64,000 nucleotides of DNA from Biscogniauxia marginata (Eukaryota; Ascomycota; Sordariomycetes; Xylariales; Xylariaceae): contig MU404130.1 in NCBI GenBank assembly GCA_022695795.1, forward strand, positions 147,868-211,867, written 5' to 3'. The notes beneath the pieces are model-generated. The model was not told where the DNA came from, did not search any database, and saw only the letters and a list, made by a program, of their open reading frames with translations. A program made the position numbers and the translations under genes. Of this stretch, positions 23,153-36,053 are shown piece by piece (the first letter of the stretch is position 1; every line of letters starts with the position of its first letter).

Positions 23153-25713
23153 CTAAGAAGCGGCCTTATTCTCGAGTAGGAAAGCTTCCTCGATAGCTGA
23201 TCTCCGTCTGAACACCCTAAGCCATCTCTCACCCCATCGTTTCACGAGATCCTCGCCACCATCCGAGACCATGGGATCCATGATCTGGTCTTTGGTCCCC
23301 TGAGCCCAGCTAATTAACGCGTCGTCCATGCCTTTGAAGAGGTCTCGCATGGCGGCCACCTCCTCTTCAGCACCTTCGCCTATGCCGCCACTGACGACCT
23401 GTCGGAGGCGCCCCGTTACTTTGACCACGGTGTTGAATACCAGTTCGAATACCCAGGCTTTGCTTAGTGCTTGGCCATACGGACCCGCACGGTCACTGAC
23501 CAGAGCCCAGTCGATGACGGATCCAGGAGTTACGATAGAGTAGTTTAGCAATTTCTCGACGATACTAATGGCAACACCCGGGTGGGCTGACCAGTAACTC
23601 ATCACCGCCGTGATGATCTGGGCCCTCGCAGCCTCTGACGCCGCCCCAGCGTCGAGGAGTCTGTCCTTGGTACGTTCTATACAAGCGAGCACGTGGGAGA
23701 GGGACTTGGATCCAACCCAACAAACCGCTGTCATGAAAACGTCGGTACTGGTAACTAGGGGGTCGATGGCCTGATCGAGAGCTGCCGAGTGGATACGATC
23801 AATTACGGGCTGGATCTCTTCATCGGGGGCCTTGCGTTTAAGAAGCGTAGCAAGTTCTTTGCCCTCCGCGGCGAACGGTGTGTCTGGCCCTGCTTTAGTC
23901 GTCTGCTGGTAGCGAGGTAAGGATGGAAACTTACGATCATCATTATACTTGAACTCGGGTGTATCTTGCTCTTTCTCGGGGCCGATGAGGACTTGATAAG
24001 GTTCAGGTAAAGTGCCTTTGATACGCTGCGCAAAACTAAGCCGGATTTCCTTGTCCAAAGCGCCGACAATAAACGCTTTGCACGGATGCATATCAGGCAG
24101 GTTCACGTCGTCTACCCATTCTGTCCATTTCCACATGAACCCAAAGTTGCTAAGATGGTGGGTGAACCAATCCAAGAAACGATAGCAAAGCTCGAGATCT
24201 AAGCGGGAGGTGTTTTGGTATGAGTAACGAATAGCTCGACCTAGACTAGGCGCAATGGCCGCGGGCGCAATCTTGCAGGACTCTGTCAGGACAGAGTGGT
24301 AGTAGACAAGCTTGTGCTCAGGGGTCGGAAGCTGGAACATTTGCGAGAAGACGGCATCGACTGCGACGTCTTCGGGTTTCCACGTAGAGCGGCCTCCCTC
24401 AATATCCCGTAATCGGTCGAAGGGCGTAGCGCGCTTCACAAATGTACCAGGGGCGAAGTAGCAATCCACATCTATGAGAAATCTTGCCGTAACGTTACGG
24501 TTGAAATCTAAGATGTTGATAGTGTCCAGAAGTGCATCCCGGATCACGGAAGATGCAATACTGCTGACCGGGGGTACTGATTCAATCTCTTGGTTTACGT
24601 AAACCGAGTAGTATACTTCAGGAAATAAGGGACGAGGGCCGGCAATGACTTTCTCAGGAATCGAGATACTCGGCAACGTATGCTTTTGTGCATTGTCTAG
24701 CTTCTGTTGCTGCTCGATTTCCTCGAGAGGCATCTGCCACGGTCTCGGCAAACAAGACAGCTCCCAGCCATTTGCGGCCTCGTTCTGGAGTTGCTTTTGG
24801 AGCAGGCCAATCAAGCTCATGTTTGCTGTCGGACTCTCGTCCCCTTCGCTAGTATGATACGGGTCAATCAGAACCTGTAAAGCATGTGGTTCTGAGGCAA
24901 TGACATCTGTCTTGTCCATGAGCTCAGCAGCCTTCTGTTGCCATTGCCCGACGGGTGCGGCGGCCATAATGTACGGTATGGTGAGGAGGATGATCTTGAC
25001 GAGTTCGGTTCCAATAGTCTACCAAGGGAGAGTCTTTATTAGCGTGTCGCGACGAACACAACAGTGGGTTCGGGTACTTACATCGTCAGAGCTAGCTGTC
25101 TGTAAATCTCCAGCCCTGTTGAACAGCTCTTCCAGGACGGGAAATAGCCCATCTCCATCCAAGCAACTCTGGAGACATGCGAGGAACTTGAGATATAGCT
25201 TCACGTCACGCCATTCGCCCACCTTCACCTTTTCCTCGGTGGCATTCGCAATTCGAGCGAGAAGCTCATCCAGGACATCAGGTTTCAGCGAATTGACGAC
25301 TAGCACGACAGCTGCCACAAAGGGGGTCTTGAGTGGCTGTTCAACAACCATTTGCGGTACTAGGTCCAGGAAACTTGTTCGCAGCTCTTGATCGTCGTAA
25401 TTGTCGGCGACGACGTGGGCGATAGACTGTACCTCCTCGTGCCAACGACGAAGGGGGGATTCGGCAAGACCGAGAAGTTGCTTGCGTATACGGACTGGTA
25501 AAGGCGCATCGTAGCGCCGGCGCTGCGGTCGGCGGTCCAAGTCGTCATCGTCTCGTGCCAATGTCAGCACCAGCCGTCCCGGTTCTCACGCAGACAAAAT
25601 TCGAACGCTTCAAATTGATGAAGGCAGATAATGAAGTAATGCTTACCTCTGTAGCGTCTCTTGCGGTTATTATAGCCGGCACCACCAGATTGCCTACGAT
25701 CGTGGTCTGCCAT
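23153..25713 (-). CDS. cbc1: Nuclear cap-binding complex large subunit, CBP80/NCBP1
   Basis: Three minus-strand exons, 25647..25713, 25082..25551 and 23153..25018, give 800 residues, the normal family size. The start MADHDRRQSGG is followed by an Arg-rich segment (KRRYRDDDD, RRPQRRRYD) that probably carries the nuclear import signal. The rest is the helical MIF4G-type array: LLGLAESPLRRWHEEVQ in the first repeat, and the conserved middle-domain blocks PEVYYSVYVNQE, FNRNVTARFLIDVDCYFAPGTF and SYQNTSRLDLELCYRFLDWF. CBP80 pairs with CBP20 to bind the m7G cap of nuclear RNA and promotes splicing, export and 3' processing. Introns have GTAAGC and GTAAGT donors, and splicing joins SSDD to TIGTELVKII. 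The first-exon ATG was chosen because the second exon has no in-frame start that keeps the Arg-rich segment. Confidence 0.95.
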
Positions 25714-27463
25714 GCTTGCTGATAGGAGGGAAGGCTGGCTACCTTGTCGTAAGTGAAGTAGAGGAAGTCGGATGACGGAGCTTCGAAGGGTTGGTGGTTG
25801 CTAGCTTTGCAGCTGTGTAGCTGTGTCGCGCGAGCTGCAAGCAACGCGCGAAGAGAGGCTCGGGCCAATTGCGGTGTTGTTTTTTTGCGGGTCCACTTTG
25901 GCAGGACCTGAGGTCAGTGCTCCTTAATGTTATGTAAGTTTCCCCATTTTAGAACTCCCCGAGTTATTCAATAAATGAGGGCTGGATAAGTTGATATTAG
26001 GTGAGATGGGAACATGAACTATTACGACGCTCTTCTTTATTCTCAACCATTATTTACTTAACTCCTTTCCGAAGTATAGAAGCTAGATGGATAAAAAAAA
26101 AAACAGAAAAAAAAAATATCGCTATTGCCCTATTTATTCTCATTATTGCTAGAAAGAGATCTTTCAGCTAATATATGTAAATAGATAGACATTGATGTAT
26201 ACCTAGCTAGGTACTCTATATTCACCTAATACCTTAGGTACCTACCCAAGCCAAGGGTTAGCTTCACTAGGTAGATACGTAACATTATCGACAAGCATTG
26301 GGAACCTCGCTGGCAGCTACCGAGTATGAAACCTTATTCAACTGTCAAAGGTGCATACGCAGCTACGTAATTTGGGCTTAAGAGGTAAAACAAATAATTT
26401 ACTCGATACATTCTTTCACATTAAGTTACTTTTGAGACAAATCTTATGGCTTTTAGCTCTACGGTAATTGTAAATGGACCGGTCACTGGCAATCGCGTTT
26501 GGAACAGAGGCCATCGAAAGGGTGACAGTTTCGAGTTTTTCTTTTGGGCCGGATGGTTGATTGTCTTCCCTTGCTGTTACCCAGTAGTAGAGGCACTTCC
26601 TTTTTTTTTTTGGTTCGTCTACGCAGAAGTAGCTGGTGCCCTCCCCCATTTTGGTTACCGCCGTCGTCCGACGCACATCAGGGTGCACCGACCGATGAAA
26701 GAGGAAAAAAAAAAAGAAAAGGAAATCTTTTTAGAGTATGCCGAATTCCCTCAAGGGTTGTCCAGTTCCAAATGCCGTTTCAGTGTACCGCACGGGCGAG
26801 AAGTTCTTCCAGTGGAATACCAATGTTCCATCTTTCTCGCCACATACCATTTGATACTACTCCTCACACCGTCTCGCATGGAATAACATATATGCCATCG
26901 TCGTAGCCCTCCCCCCCCTTTAATATGTGGGGAAATATTTCGGAAGACCACGGAAAGGGGATCCAGCCACCTTGTGGTCGTCCACCACAAGGACAAAGCG
27001 AGTAATCGAACAAGATAAATAAAGAGCAAATGCCGTCTCGGCCATGCAAAGGAGAAGTCTAGGAACGCCTGCCGGGTGCCGTGCGTTCTACTCAGTATTC
27101 CAGGATGTCGTAGCAGCCGGCTGCCCTTGCTGCCAAATTCGAGATACCAAGACCAAACACGTCGCCAGCTTCTCGAAAAGCCCCCATACAGACACTCCCC
27201 TGGAACCCTCCGTAATAACGCCAGTTTCATCGTCGAGATCCCAAATCCTCGAGCCTCGCATCACGTTAACCTTGATCTTTCAACATGCTCCAAGCTGATA
27301 TGCGTCGAAGTGGGTGAAGAATCGTCGGCTCCAGTTCTGCCTGACCCCGAAGACCGATCCAACAAGCTGAAGCCAAATGCAAACTCGACCGGTGAGCGAA
27401 GGTCACCGTTATAACACGGCGGATGATATATGGGCGGACCGGAAGCGTGCGGAAAGCCACGGC
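25714..27463. other. Intergenic: CBP80 promoter and GSK3 downstream region
   Basis: 1.75 kb between two genes on the minus strand. A-rich tracts lie near 26090-26125 and a TAGGTACC-type motif near 26230. Open frames on both strands between 26446 and 27414 were considered and not accepted. The stretch 27100-27400 on the plus strand has protein-like composition, but a full gene could not be built. Confidence 0.5.
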
Positions 27464-28960
27464 TCAGTCTAGTTTTGCCATCATCTGTGATTTGGTGAGG
27501 GGTGTAAAGTCATCAATGTCGAGTCCTTGAGATGCTAGTATGGGTTTCACATGGCTAGGCACCAGTTTGTGGTTTAGCGACGGCGCAATGGACAATTCTG
27601 GGGGAATAGTCAGCACATGCACGCGCGTGTTTTGCAGATACATGGTAATTCAAACCACTTGCCGTGTCTAGTAAAGTCAAAGAGATTTGGTAAATCTCTC
27701 ATTTGCCCGCTCGAGTGTCGCGAATCTGGGAGTTTCGTGCTCGGATCGCGCAGCTCGTCGAAGAAAGGATGGACCATGGCATCAATGGCACCAAGGCGTT
27801 CCGTTGGCGTATACTCCAACAACCTGGCTATCAAGTCCAAAGCATTCGCATCTGCCTTCCGAAACACCTTACTGAATGGATGAGGCTTGATCTGCGGGAA
27901 CTTGTGCTCCATATAGTTTGGATTCATGGTTCTGATTTGTTCTCGGGTCGGTGTCCCAAGCACCTTAATGATCTCTACCAGCTGGTCGATGCCCGATTCA
28001 CCGGGGAATAATGGTTGTCCCAACATCAATTCAGCCATGACACAGCCCGTCGACCAAACATCTACGAGTATGATGAGCCACCGCAGCGCCCAAGGGTGTT
28101 GTTGGACAGGGGCAATTCTACTTACCAATCTTGGTGGTATAATTGGTTGCACCAAAGATTAGTTCCGGCGCTCTATAGTACCTAGAGCAAATGTACGAAA
28201 CGTTGGGCTCATTTTCAACCAGGATCTTGGCGCTGCCGAAATCGCATAGCTTGAGAATACCGGTGTTGGGATCCAAAAGAAGATTTTGCGGCTTAATGTC
28301 ACGGTGGCAAATGCCTTGAGAGTGAATATAAGCTAATGCTCGAAAAAGCTGGTAGGTGTAGAGCTTGACTTCAAGGATGGGCATGGTCGACTTCATCTTG
28401 TTGAAAAATCGTGAAGCTCGGTAGACAGTCTCGGGCACGAACTCCTGAACCAAGTTCAGATAAACCTCGTCTTTCTATACGAGTTGTTAGTAGGTCTGCA
28501 ATGGGCAAGTAAATCGGACCCAGTATGCTCACGCGCTCCCCATTGGAATAATAGAAGGCCTTCAGCTGGACAATGTTAGGGTGTCGGACGATGCGCATGA
28601 TTTGGAGCTCCCGGTTCTATCACGAGTCATTAGCAGGTAGACGCGGGCGACGTCGGGCACAAGGGTAACTTACCTTGAACCTCTTGTCTTGGAGAACACG
28701 CTTGATGGCAGCATCTTCGCCCGAGGGCGACAATTTCGTCTGAAAGACGACTCCAAAAGAACCATTGCCGACAATCTTACATTGCGTATACTGCAAATCC
28801 CTCGTTTCGCCGGTGACGCCATCTTGAACTTTCTCGCGGATGACCTCTATATTCTATTTTAGTATTGACCGGGTGATGTGCCGGAGGGGGGGCCTAGTGG
28901 TTGTGGCTCACCTCCCATGCGGAGAGAATTGAAGGCCGCAGTCGGGCGATTCTGCGACAT
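27464..28960 (-). CDS. gsk3: Glycogen synthase kinase 3 (GSK3) family protein kinase
   Basis: Six minus-strand exons: 28912..28960, 28674..28846, 28533..28616, 28126..28474, 27663..28061 and 27464..27597. They splice to 395 residues. Kinase motifs are complete: glycine loop GNGSFGVV (43-50), Lys65 (AAIKRV), catalytic HRD with Asp161 (CHRDIKPQN), DFG with Asp180, and activation-loop Tyr196 in [13 protein letters not shown], the residue phosphorylated in active GSK3. Lys71-Arg72 and the NRELQIMR helix match GSK3/shaggy. The N-terminus [17 protein letters not shown] is the fungal form and lacks the Ser-9 inhibitory site of animals. The kinase acts in glycogen metabolism, growth and stress signalling. 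The last intron (27598..27662) begins with GC instead of GT (GCAAGT), and splicing it restores [13 protein letters not shown]. The gene is intact. Confidence 0.96.
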
Positions 28961-29704
28961 GATGAGGGAATTTCAGGCTCGGCTGCAATAAGTATGTCAC
29001 AACCCAAGGCGTCTCTGGAGGTTAGCAAGTAGAGACGGGCGGCGGCTGAGATGCGGTTCGGGACGCCGTGTTGGGCAACGATTGAGGGGAGGGGAATTGA
29101 TCGGGCTGCGTCTAGATCGCAATTGACGGGCAGGCGGTTTTGGACTGTGGGTGGTGGTGGGTCGGTCGGTCAATCACTCGATCCGGCGTCTCTCTTTGCC
29201 TCTGTGTCCAGCTCTCTCTCTCTCTATGTGAGGAGGGTGGAGGGAGGGGGGGGGGAGAGACGAGTTTTTCTTTTCTTTTCTTTTTTCTGAAGAACCGCAG
29301 TGCCGTTTCGACGCGTGGTTGGTGTAGGTTGCTATTTGTGGTTGATGTATTACTTTTTACCTAGAGATAGGTAGCGATTAGGATTCATGCAGCAGGGTTT
29401 TTCTTTTTTCTTTTTTAATCAAGAGTCGAAAGACGGCCCTGGTATCGCAAGGAGGCGGAGGTTATGTAGGTAGGGATTCTAGCGGGGTTGCAGGTGATAG
29501 AATGACGACGGAACGTGACTTGAAAAAAAGGGCTTTTTAGGTAATGGGATAGGCCGAGTATGTCTGTACGTGCACGACCTGGGGCTGGACTGGAGGAAGG
29601 GGTCGGCGACGGATGGTGCTATTATATTGACGAAGCGTATACCGGGTATTGGTACTAGCCAACCTAAGTGGGTTCCAGTTCACTTACCCTGAGCTGCCTT
29701 AACC
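28961..29704. promoter_or_regulatory. GSK3 upstream region with pyrimidine/purine tracts
   Basis: This is the promoter and leader of the minus-strand kinase gene. It contains a G-rich run near 29230-29256, CTTTT repeats near 29263-29287 and an oligo-T tract near 29400-29417. CT-rich leaders are common in highly expressed fungal genes. No specific factor site is claimed. Confidence 0.4.
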
Positions 29705-32700
29705 TCACTTCAATTGCGGGAAAGCTGGTGGTTGAGACTTGACGGTTGCTGCGTGCACCACAGCCAGTTTAGTCGGTCTCTCCCCCCAAAAAGGTGCCCG
29801 TGTGCGAAGGAGAAAAGCCCTAGGATGGATGTGCCGGGCTATCCTGTCTGTCGGGGCTGGACACGAAGAAGGGAACGAGGGCACGGAGAAAAGAAGCAAG
29901 AGAGAGAGACACAGAGAGAGGAGAGTTACTTACACGCTATCTCGAAGGGAGGAGGAGGAGAGAGAGATGTGTATGGTGAATAGAGCTCTGATGGATTGAT
30001 GAATGAACGGATGGATGATGGGTGGACTGGTGGGTTGGTGGATGGGCGGACGTGGGAAAGATGGCAGATGAGGAGGGGTAGAGAAACTGGAGATATTTGG
30101 TTGGCTCGCCGGCTCTAGGTATGTACATGGATAGATGTACTGGTAGTTAGGTATTAGTTACCTTAGGTACATGGCCTGGGTGGTGAGGTAGGTAGGGGAG
30201 TATGTAAGCTGGTATGTATGCTGGTATGTAAATGGGAAGTAAAACTGTAGCGCAGCTGCTGGGGCCCTGCACGCTTTATGTGGACGTATGTGGGCAGTCT
30301 GAAATAGTAATAAGAATGTTAGCCCACCAGACTGCAGCTACCAGTAGGTACATCATGTAGGTACCCTATTAGGCGGCCTACCTCCTGCTTTACTTTCCTA
30401 ACATTTCTGCTCGAGACTTAAAAAAACATAAGGTAATAATGTTAGGGAGGTCAAAAAAGCTTTGTCATGCGTGTGCCGAGTTAGGTAAAATAATGAAACA
30501 GGTAGCAATACCCAATAGGTACCTCGTCGATCGACTAGAGATCCCGAGGAATCAAACAGTACGCTCAATCTCCTGTCTTGGTATATATTCCTATCTATCC
30601 CAACCAGCGTTACCTGTCCGGCTGTCGAGAATTGTTGGGCTGCGCTTGTTGAGCGAGAGGTGCAGCGCCTTGCTAGGGTAAGAAGGTAGGTAGATAGCTG
30701 CGTTGTATGTTAGGTACCTGGCGACGGGAGTACCTCGAACGTGCGACAGCGACAGGCCGAGAGGAGGTAGTCGAGAGGTAGCTTCAGTCCTGTTATCTGT
30801 ACGGACCACCAGCCGAATCGTATCGAGTCAAGAGTCGCCAGATGCTGCCTCTCCAAGTCTTTCTTTCTTTCTATCCGGCTCACTCTTTGCACTGCCAGGC
30901 CTTGCTTTGTCCTTATTCGGTTGGGTCTCTCGAACTGTATGCGTGCTGTTCGCCCTCGCCGCTAGGCTTCTTGTAAACTTCTTCTTCTCTGTTCTTCGAG
31001 CTCGATACTGCTCGCTAGGTACCTTCTTTCTGCATGCAAGGCCTGAGTTCTCTCGTCTGACAATCAGTCACGCCACAGACATCAAAACTTATCATAAGGT
31101 GAGGCTGCGATGGAAAGCACCGTCCCCAAGAGCAGCAGGAGAGAAATTAGTATGATGTTGACAATTCCCAGGCCCGACATCTGGGGGATCTCGGGCCCTT
31201 TTACTGATCTTGTGACTGCCATCTTCCATCCTCACACCACTCGTAGCTCGGGCGTGCATGTATGCAACAACCAGGGGCTGCGAAGAGGACAGAGGGAAAA
31301 CTGGGGCCTGCTCATGTGCTCGTTTTCGAGATGGCAAGCTGGGAGCGCTAGAAAAATTTAAGACTCAGTCAATACCTAGCATATGTCGAATCTGCAGTGC
31401 CAAGGATTTAAATGCTGCTGCTGCACGTCGCCAGCTAATGAGAGCCCCCCAAAGGGTCCGACTTTCGAATAACACAGCAGCAATCTACTACATACTACGT
31501 AGTATCTACGTATGTACCTACCTACATGTAGGCTGCTAGGGACCTTAGGGAGGTAGGCAATTAGAGCCATGCGCATATCTGTCATTATGTATGTACCTAG
31601 AGTTGTGTCCTAAGGTTCACGGAACTGACAGAACTAGGTAGAGGTCTCTGGCCCTGCTGGGCCTTGAACTGTTGCAAGGGCGTGCGACCTGTTGGGTCTG
31701 CCTTTCATTGGGCAAGCTACAGGTCGGTACTCTCGAGGTGTATCGCTTTCGAACAAAAGAGACAAGAGGACCCCTCTCCTCTCAGCCTGCCCCTCTTTTC
31801 CCCTTCTTGTTCCTTCTCATCTGGCCCTTGTCTCCCTCCTGTTTGGGCTTCTGGCTTCCCTTTCTTCCATCTTTGCCGTGCTATGCCTCATCACCCCGCA
31901 CTTGGATGGATCTACGTTACTACTATGGATCTGACTACCAGATAGGTACCTACCTGCCGTATCTTGCCTTTAGGGGGCCTCGATAAAAATAGAGATGAAA
32001 ACTACCTCTTATTCCCGTCAGGAGGAAACGTCTCTTGTCCGGCACAGGAAATGGGTTTCTAGTTCCGTGTCGGATCAATCCACCAGGTTGGGGAATCGTG
32101 GTTCAATTGATCCCGCTGAACAAGGTTGACAACCGTCGATATTCTCCTTACTATTGCTACACACGCCGAGTTGTTAGCATGTAGGTACGTGCGCCTCGAT
32201 GACAAGATCCATGCCCTCTGCTGCGAGACAACGTCAGAACCCGGCAAGCGTTTCTTGCTTAGTGCCGGCCACTTGATCCGTCCGTGACCCCACCGGCCTT
32301 GGCATCCATCATCAAATAGGTACATAAATACCTATGTAGGTACTTCGTCCATTTGGCCTGAGTTAGATTCGTCGCAGTGGGTATCAAGCTTTAGGTGCTG
32401 GGTAGCGAAAGGCCCAAGCTTTCTTGTCAGAGATTAAGGAAGCTTTTTTGGTGAAGAGTTTGGGAGTCGTTCGCTCAATGTCGCCGCACTTCATTGAGCT
32501 GGTCACCTGCAGTGCCACAAAGTAAGTACCTAAGTACATGTACATGTGAAGCCATTATAAGGTACATGTAGGAAGAGCATCATCCATACACGTCCGCTAT
32601 ACCTACATGTATCTGCCTACTTCAGCCCTGAGCCTCTTAAACTCAGCCAATTAACCAGCCAGTCGATATGTCATCGGTCAATCGGTCCCCGAACCATACA
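29705..32700. other. Gene-poor stretch with simple repeats and TAGGTACC motifs
   Basis: No supported gene in 3 kb. The stretch is dominated by purine-rich tracts (29880-29970), tetranucleotide repeats (29985-30055) and many TAGGTACC / GTAGGTACCTA motifs, for example near 30150-30200, 31490-31560 and 32315-32345. A C/T-rich segment at 31760-31870 has only chance open frames. Confidence 0.5.
29985..30055 (+). repeat. Imperfect GGAT/TGGA tetranucleotide repeat
   Basis: A run of GATGGATTGATGAATG-type units changes into TGGGTTGG-type units. It is a degenerate microsatellite in non-coding DNA. Confidence 0.8.
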
Positions 32701-35700
32701 CAGCTGATGGGTGGGCATCAGGAACGAGATCGGCCAGCCCTGCCCTGTTTGTGTAACTCTCTCGTCGACTCATCGATGGACGGAGACGGGACCGCAGGTC
32801 GACTTCAATGTATGTGTGTATTTAAATGGTAGTCCCGAATGCAGTACTTGGAGTGGGTACATGCGTATGCAAGACAACACGCGGATTCGACAGCCAGGAC
32901 GGACAGGGTGGACTCCTCCTCCTGGATACCCTTACAAACGAGGTCCCATGACCTCGTTTCGAAGGCGCTAACACAAACTTTGAAAGTCGAATTGCGCGGA
33001 AAGCCGACTCCGTTTGGTGAGGCCAGCCGACGAGTCAGCAGGTGTACACTAATTAGTAGCGGTAGGTAGGTACATGTACCGGTACCCTTCTGCCCCGAGC
33101 GTCTAGGCTTGTAACTCTAAATAAATGAAGGAAGGGGTAGAGTGCCTGGGGGTCTAGAAAGGTCTTAATTACATATTGCTTAAACCAGAGGTCACACGGG
33201 CTTTTGGGCGGATCGCTCTTTGAGGGGGCGGGGGCTATTCAATTAGGGCGAATTTGGCTTTTGTAACTGCAGCGTCAAATACATATCCACTTACACGCTG
33301 CTCTTCGTACGATCCTGACTGCAGTCCCGTCCTCCTTACACTACAGGTATCGTCACAATCATCACTTGGACGAGCCTGTCCCGGGCGACTGGGCGGCTAA
33401 CAAATATCAGCCCCTCATATAAAAATGGGCGATACGGTCCAATGAGATCTCTGCCACCGACTATAACTCCTATACCACTTACTCCCCTGAGAAAATGACC
33501 TGCCACGTGAGCCAGCACTGCACCTCTGAGCAGCAATGCCAAGCATAGGTGTGAAAGCCCTTCACCCCTATCATTATTGATTCGGGACACATCCATCTGC
33601 CGGGTCGTCTTGCATGTCAAGCAAGTCAGCCATGTAGAGCTGTTCGAACACATGGCCGTGCCTGGGTCGCTTCATCGACCGCCGTGGCATCATCTTCGCA
33701 TCGTTCACTGCGCGCTTATGCAGCCGCTGCGAGGGATAGACGGCAGCAGCATGTGATCTCCGGTTGAGATGCTCAAACCCCTTCCCAGGAACGGCAATCT
33801 ATTTTGTTTCTCGACAACAAATTCTTTGTGTTTCAACCTGCGCAGTCTGGCGTGTTCACCGAGCCAAGATGACACGCAATAACACGACGCCGCTGTCGTT
33901 CATGTTGAGTCCGGCCAGAGTGGATTTTCGTCACCGTAATGCATCGTGGTCACGGCATGGTCAATTCGTTCCCTTGCCAACTGCATGTCTTCGCTGCAGT
34001 CATCCTCTTCATCTTAATCAAAAAGGCTTGGGCCGATTAGGCCTTTCACCTTCGGCTGTTCCCGCTGTCTGGTAGGAAAAACCAAGTACCTGGCATCTAA
34101 CAAACCTAGTAGCATTGTCTTGATGGGCGGCTCCAGTCGTTCAGACGGAAAATTTTCCTCGCCACGACGACTTTTTATAGCCTAAGTCCGCCCCCCTCCC
34201 GCTTAAGCGATGTGCATGCCGTCTTCGAGCATGCGGTGGTCTAGATCGTCGGCCAGCCGCCCGCATACCATGCGCCGAATTGAAGATACCTGAGGGTCGA
34301 TTGCTTCAGTGCAATGGTGAAATCTGAAATTTCAGGTGCCTCAACATCCCGGGTAGTCATGTGTCGGTCAGCCAACAGATTTCGGACTTCTAAAAGTTCC
34401 CGGATGGAACCGAGCAGGATACAGCATATCTTTTGCATCTTTAGCAGCATCGAATCGAGAGAGGCGCCACCCACATCCCATCAAGAATTTTAAGCAGGTG
34501 ATATGTTCCCGTGGAGGGTGGTAGGACAATGCTGAGGCCACCTACCAAATCCATATGTTTGTGTTCACGAAGAACATGATGCTCTCCTGTGGACTCGGTA
34601 ATCAGAACAAACAAACGTCGTATTCGACCTCCAAGAACGAGGTTATTGGTCGCTTCCCTATTACTCTTTTTACGCAATTACTGCAGACTAGCTGCCGTCG
34701 TCGATGTAAGGCATACTGGCTTGACGACAAGACGATCAATCGTATGAACATAGCCCACAAAATTTATCCGCATCTATGCAGCTAATCGAGGAAGCGGTAC
34801 CTCTCAGAGAGGCAATGCCTTCATATTTGCCTCACCGCAGCATTGCACGAAAGCCCTGCGCCCAACGCTTACTACCTTGCCGATCGTTTCAACCTCAGGG
34901 CTAACAAGGCTTGATACGCTCAAAAACGCTAGCAGACTCTACGATCATTGGCAAGTTTCATAATTTTCGTATTTATCCTAAACTTGTCAGCCATGCTGTC
35001 ACTTGTAAATATCATACAATATGTAGTTGATCATCACGTTCCCGTAGCCACCGTTTAGGCAACTACTTGAATGTTTTCATTCTTGCCATTCCCATTTTTA
35101 TCCCAATTTGCACGGTTCGGTTATCTCTGACTCTAGAAAAGATTGTGTACTTATGTACCGTATATGTTACAGGCACTACTAGTATAGCCACAAGACTACT
35201 GCCACTCACACGCACATAGAGACGACCGAAATGAACCATGGTATAGGTGCTCGAGTGCTCCCAGCTTTAGGGAAACTCGGTCTATCCACCCATCTTGGGG
35301 GCCATAAGAGCAAGGTGCTGGTATTTACCTTTAAAGCATTACTCGCGCTTTTCGACGGCAGATACCACGATTCCAGGTCTAGCCCCTTTAGCTAGCGTGT
35401 TCATCATTAGCCCTCGACAAAGCCAGCGTCGGGACTTCAAGGCCACTATACCACAGGACAGGCAATACTTACTCATTATGCTTCAGCTGTCCCAGAAATT
35501 CCACGCCCTGGGGAATAGAGCATTGCTTCTAGAAGAAACAACTCGATGCCCCTCCTCCTTCTTGATATGTATGTCGGCAAGCTGCGAGCGCCCGAGCGTT
35601 GGATGCAGACCCAACAGCAGTGCTCCAGTGTCAGACGTTCTGCAGGCCCGAGGTTCCACTTTGCAGTCGGGATGACACCGAAGATCCGCCTCCCGGATAC

Positions 35701-36009
35701 AACATCGGGTCGCGGCCTGACATGGCACAGGTAGTCAGAAATTATGTCTGTCATAGTCGCTACATTCTTATCCCCAAGGCCGGAGTGGCTATCGCTATAA
35801 ATGCATTGTTTTAAACTGTTAGCTATTAGTTGGGTTGAAAACGACCTCAAAGAAATATAAGATGGTGTGAAAGCTCTACAGAAGATCATTAGCAATAGTA
35901 TATGGATGGTATAAAACGCTGATCGGCAAGAACTTGAGGATATTCGAAGCAACCGAAGGTAACGCTCCTAAGAGATCTTACTTCCAATGACAGTACCTAC
36001 CGACTACTT
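32701..36009. other. Gene-poor stretch
   Basis: No gene recognised. Minus-strand frames at 34241-34677 read somewhat protein-like (MLLKMQKICCILLGSIRELLEV) and may be the remains of a gene, but neither domain nor exon structure could be established. Confidence 0.45.
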
Positions 36010-36053
36010 ACATACGACCATATCATAGGTAGCCCCCGGGTATGGAAACGGGC
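36010..36053 (+). pseudogene. Possible 5S rRNA-derived fragment
   Basis: Bases 36010-36022 read ACATACGACCATA, identical to the 5' end of filamentous-fungal 5S rRNA as I remember it. After a 15-base insertion, 36038-36053 (GGGTATGGAAACGGGC) resembles the next 5S block (GGGTGTGGAAAACAGGGC). The rest of the gene, including the internal C box and 3' strand, is not recognisable. In many filamentous ascomycetes 5S genes are dispersed singly and pseudogenes are common. It is not a functional gene. Confidence 0.35.

Noticed and set aside
26446..27230. Frames of 146 (+) and 159 (-) residues upstream of CBP80
   Set aside because: They overlap each other, are rich in runs from A/T tracts and match no family.
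27076..27414. 112-residue plus-strand frame with protein-like composition and a GTGAGC donor at its end
   Set aside because: Any downstream exon would lie antisense to the GSK3 last exon, and no family was recognised.
35476..35952. 158-residue minus-strand frame
   Set aside because: No recognisable domain; other frames of similar length overlap it on the opposite strand.
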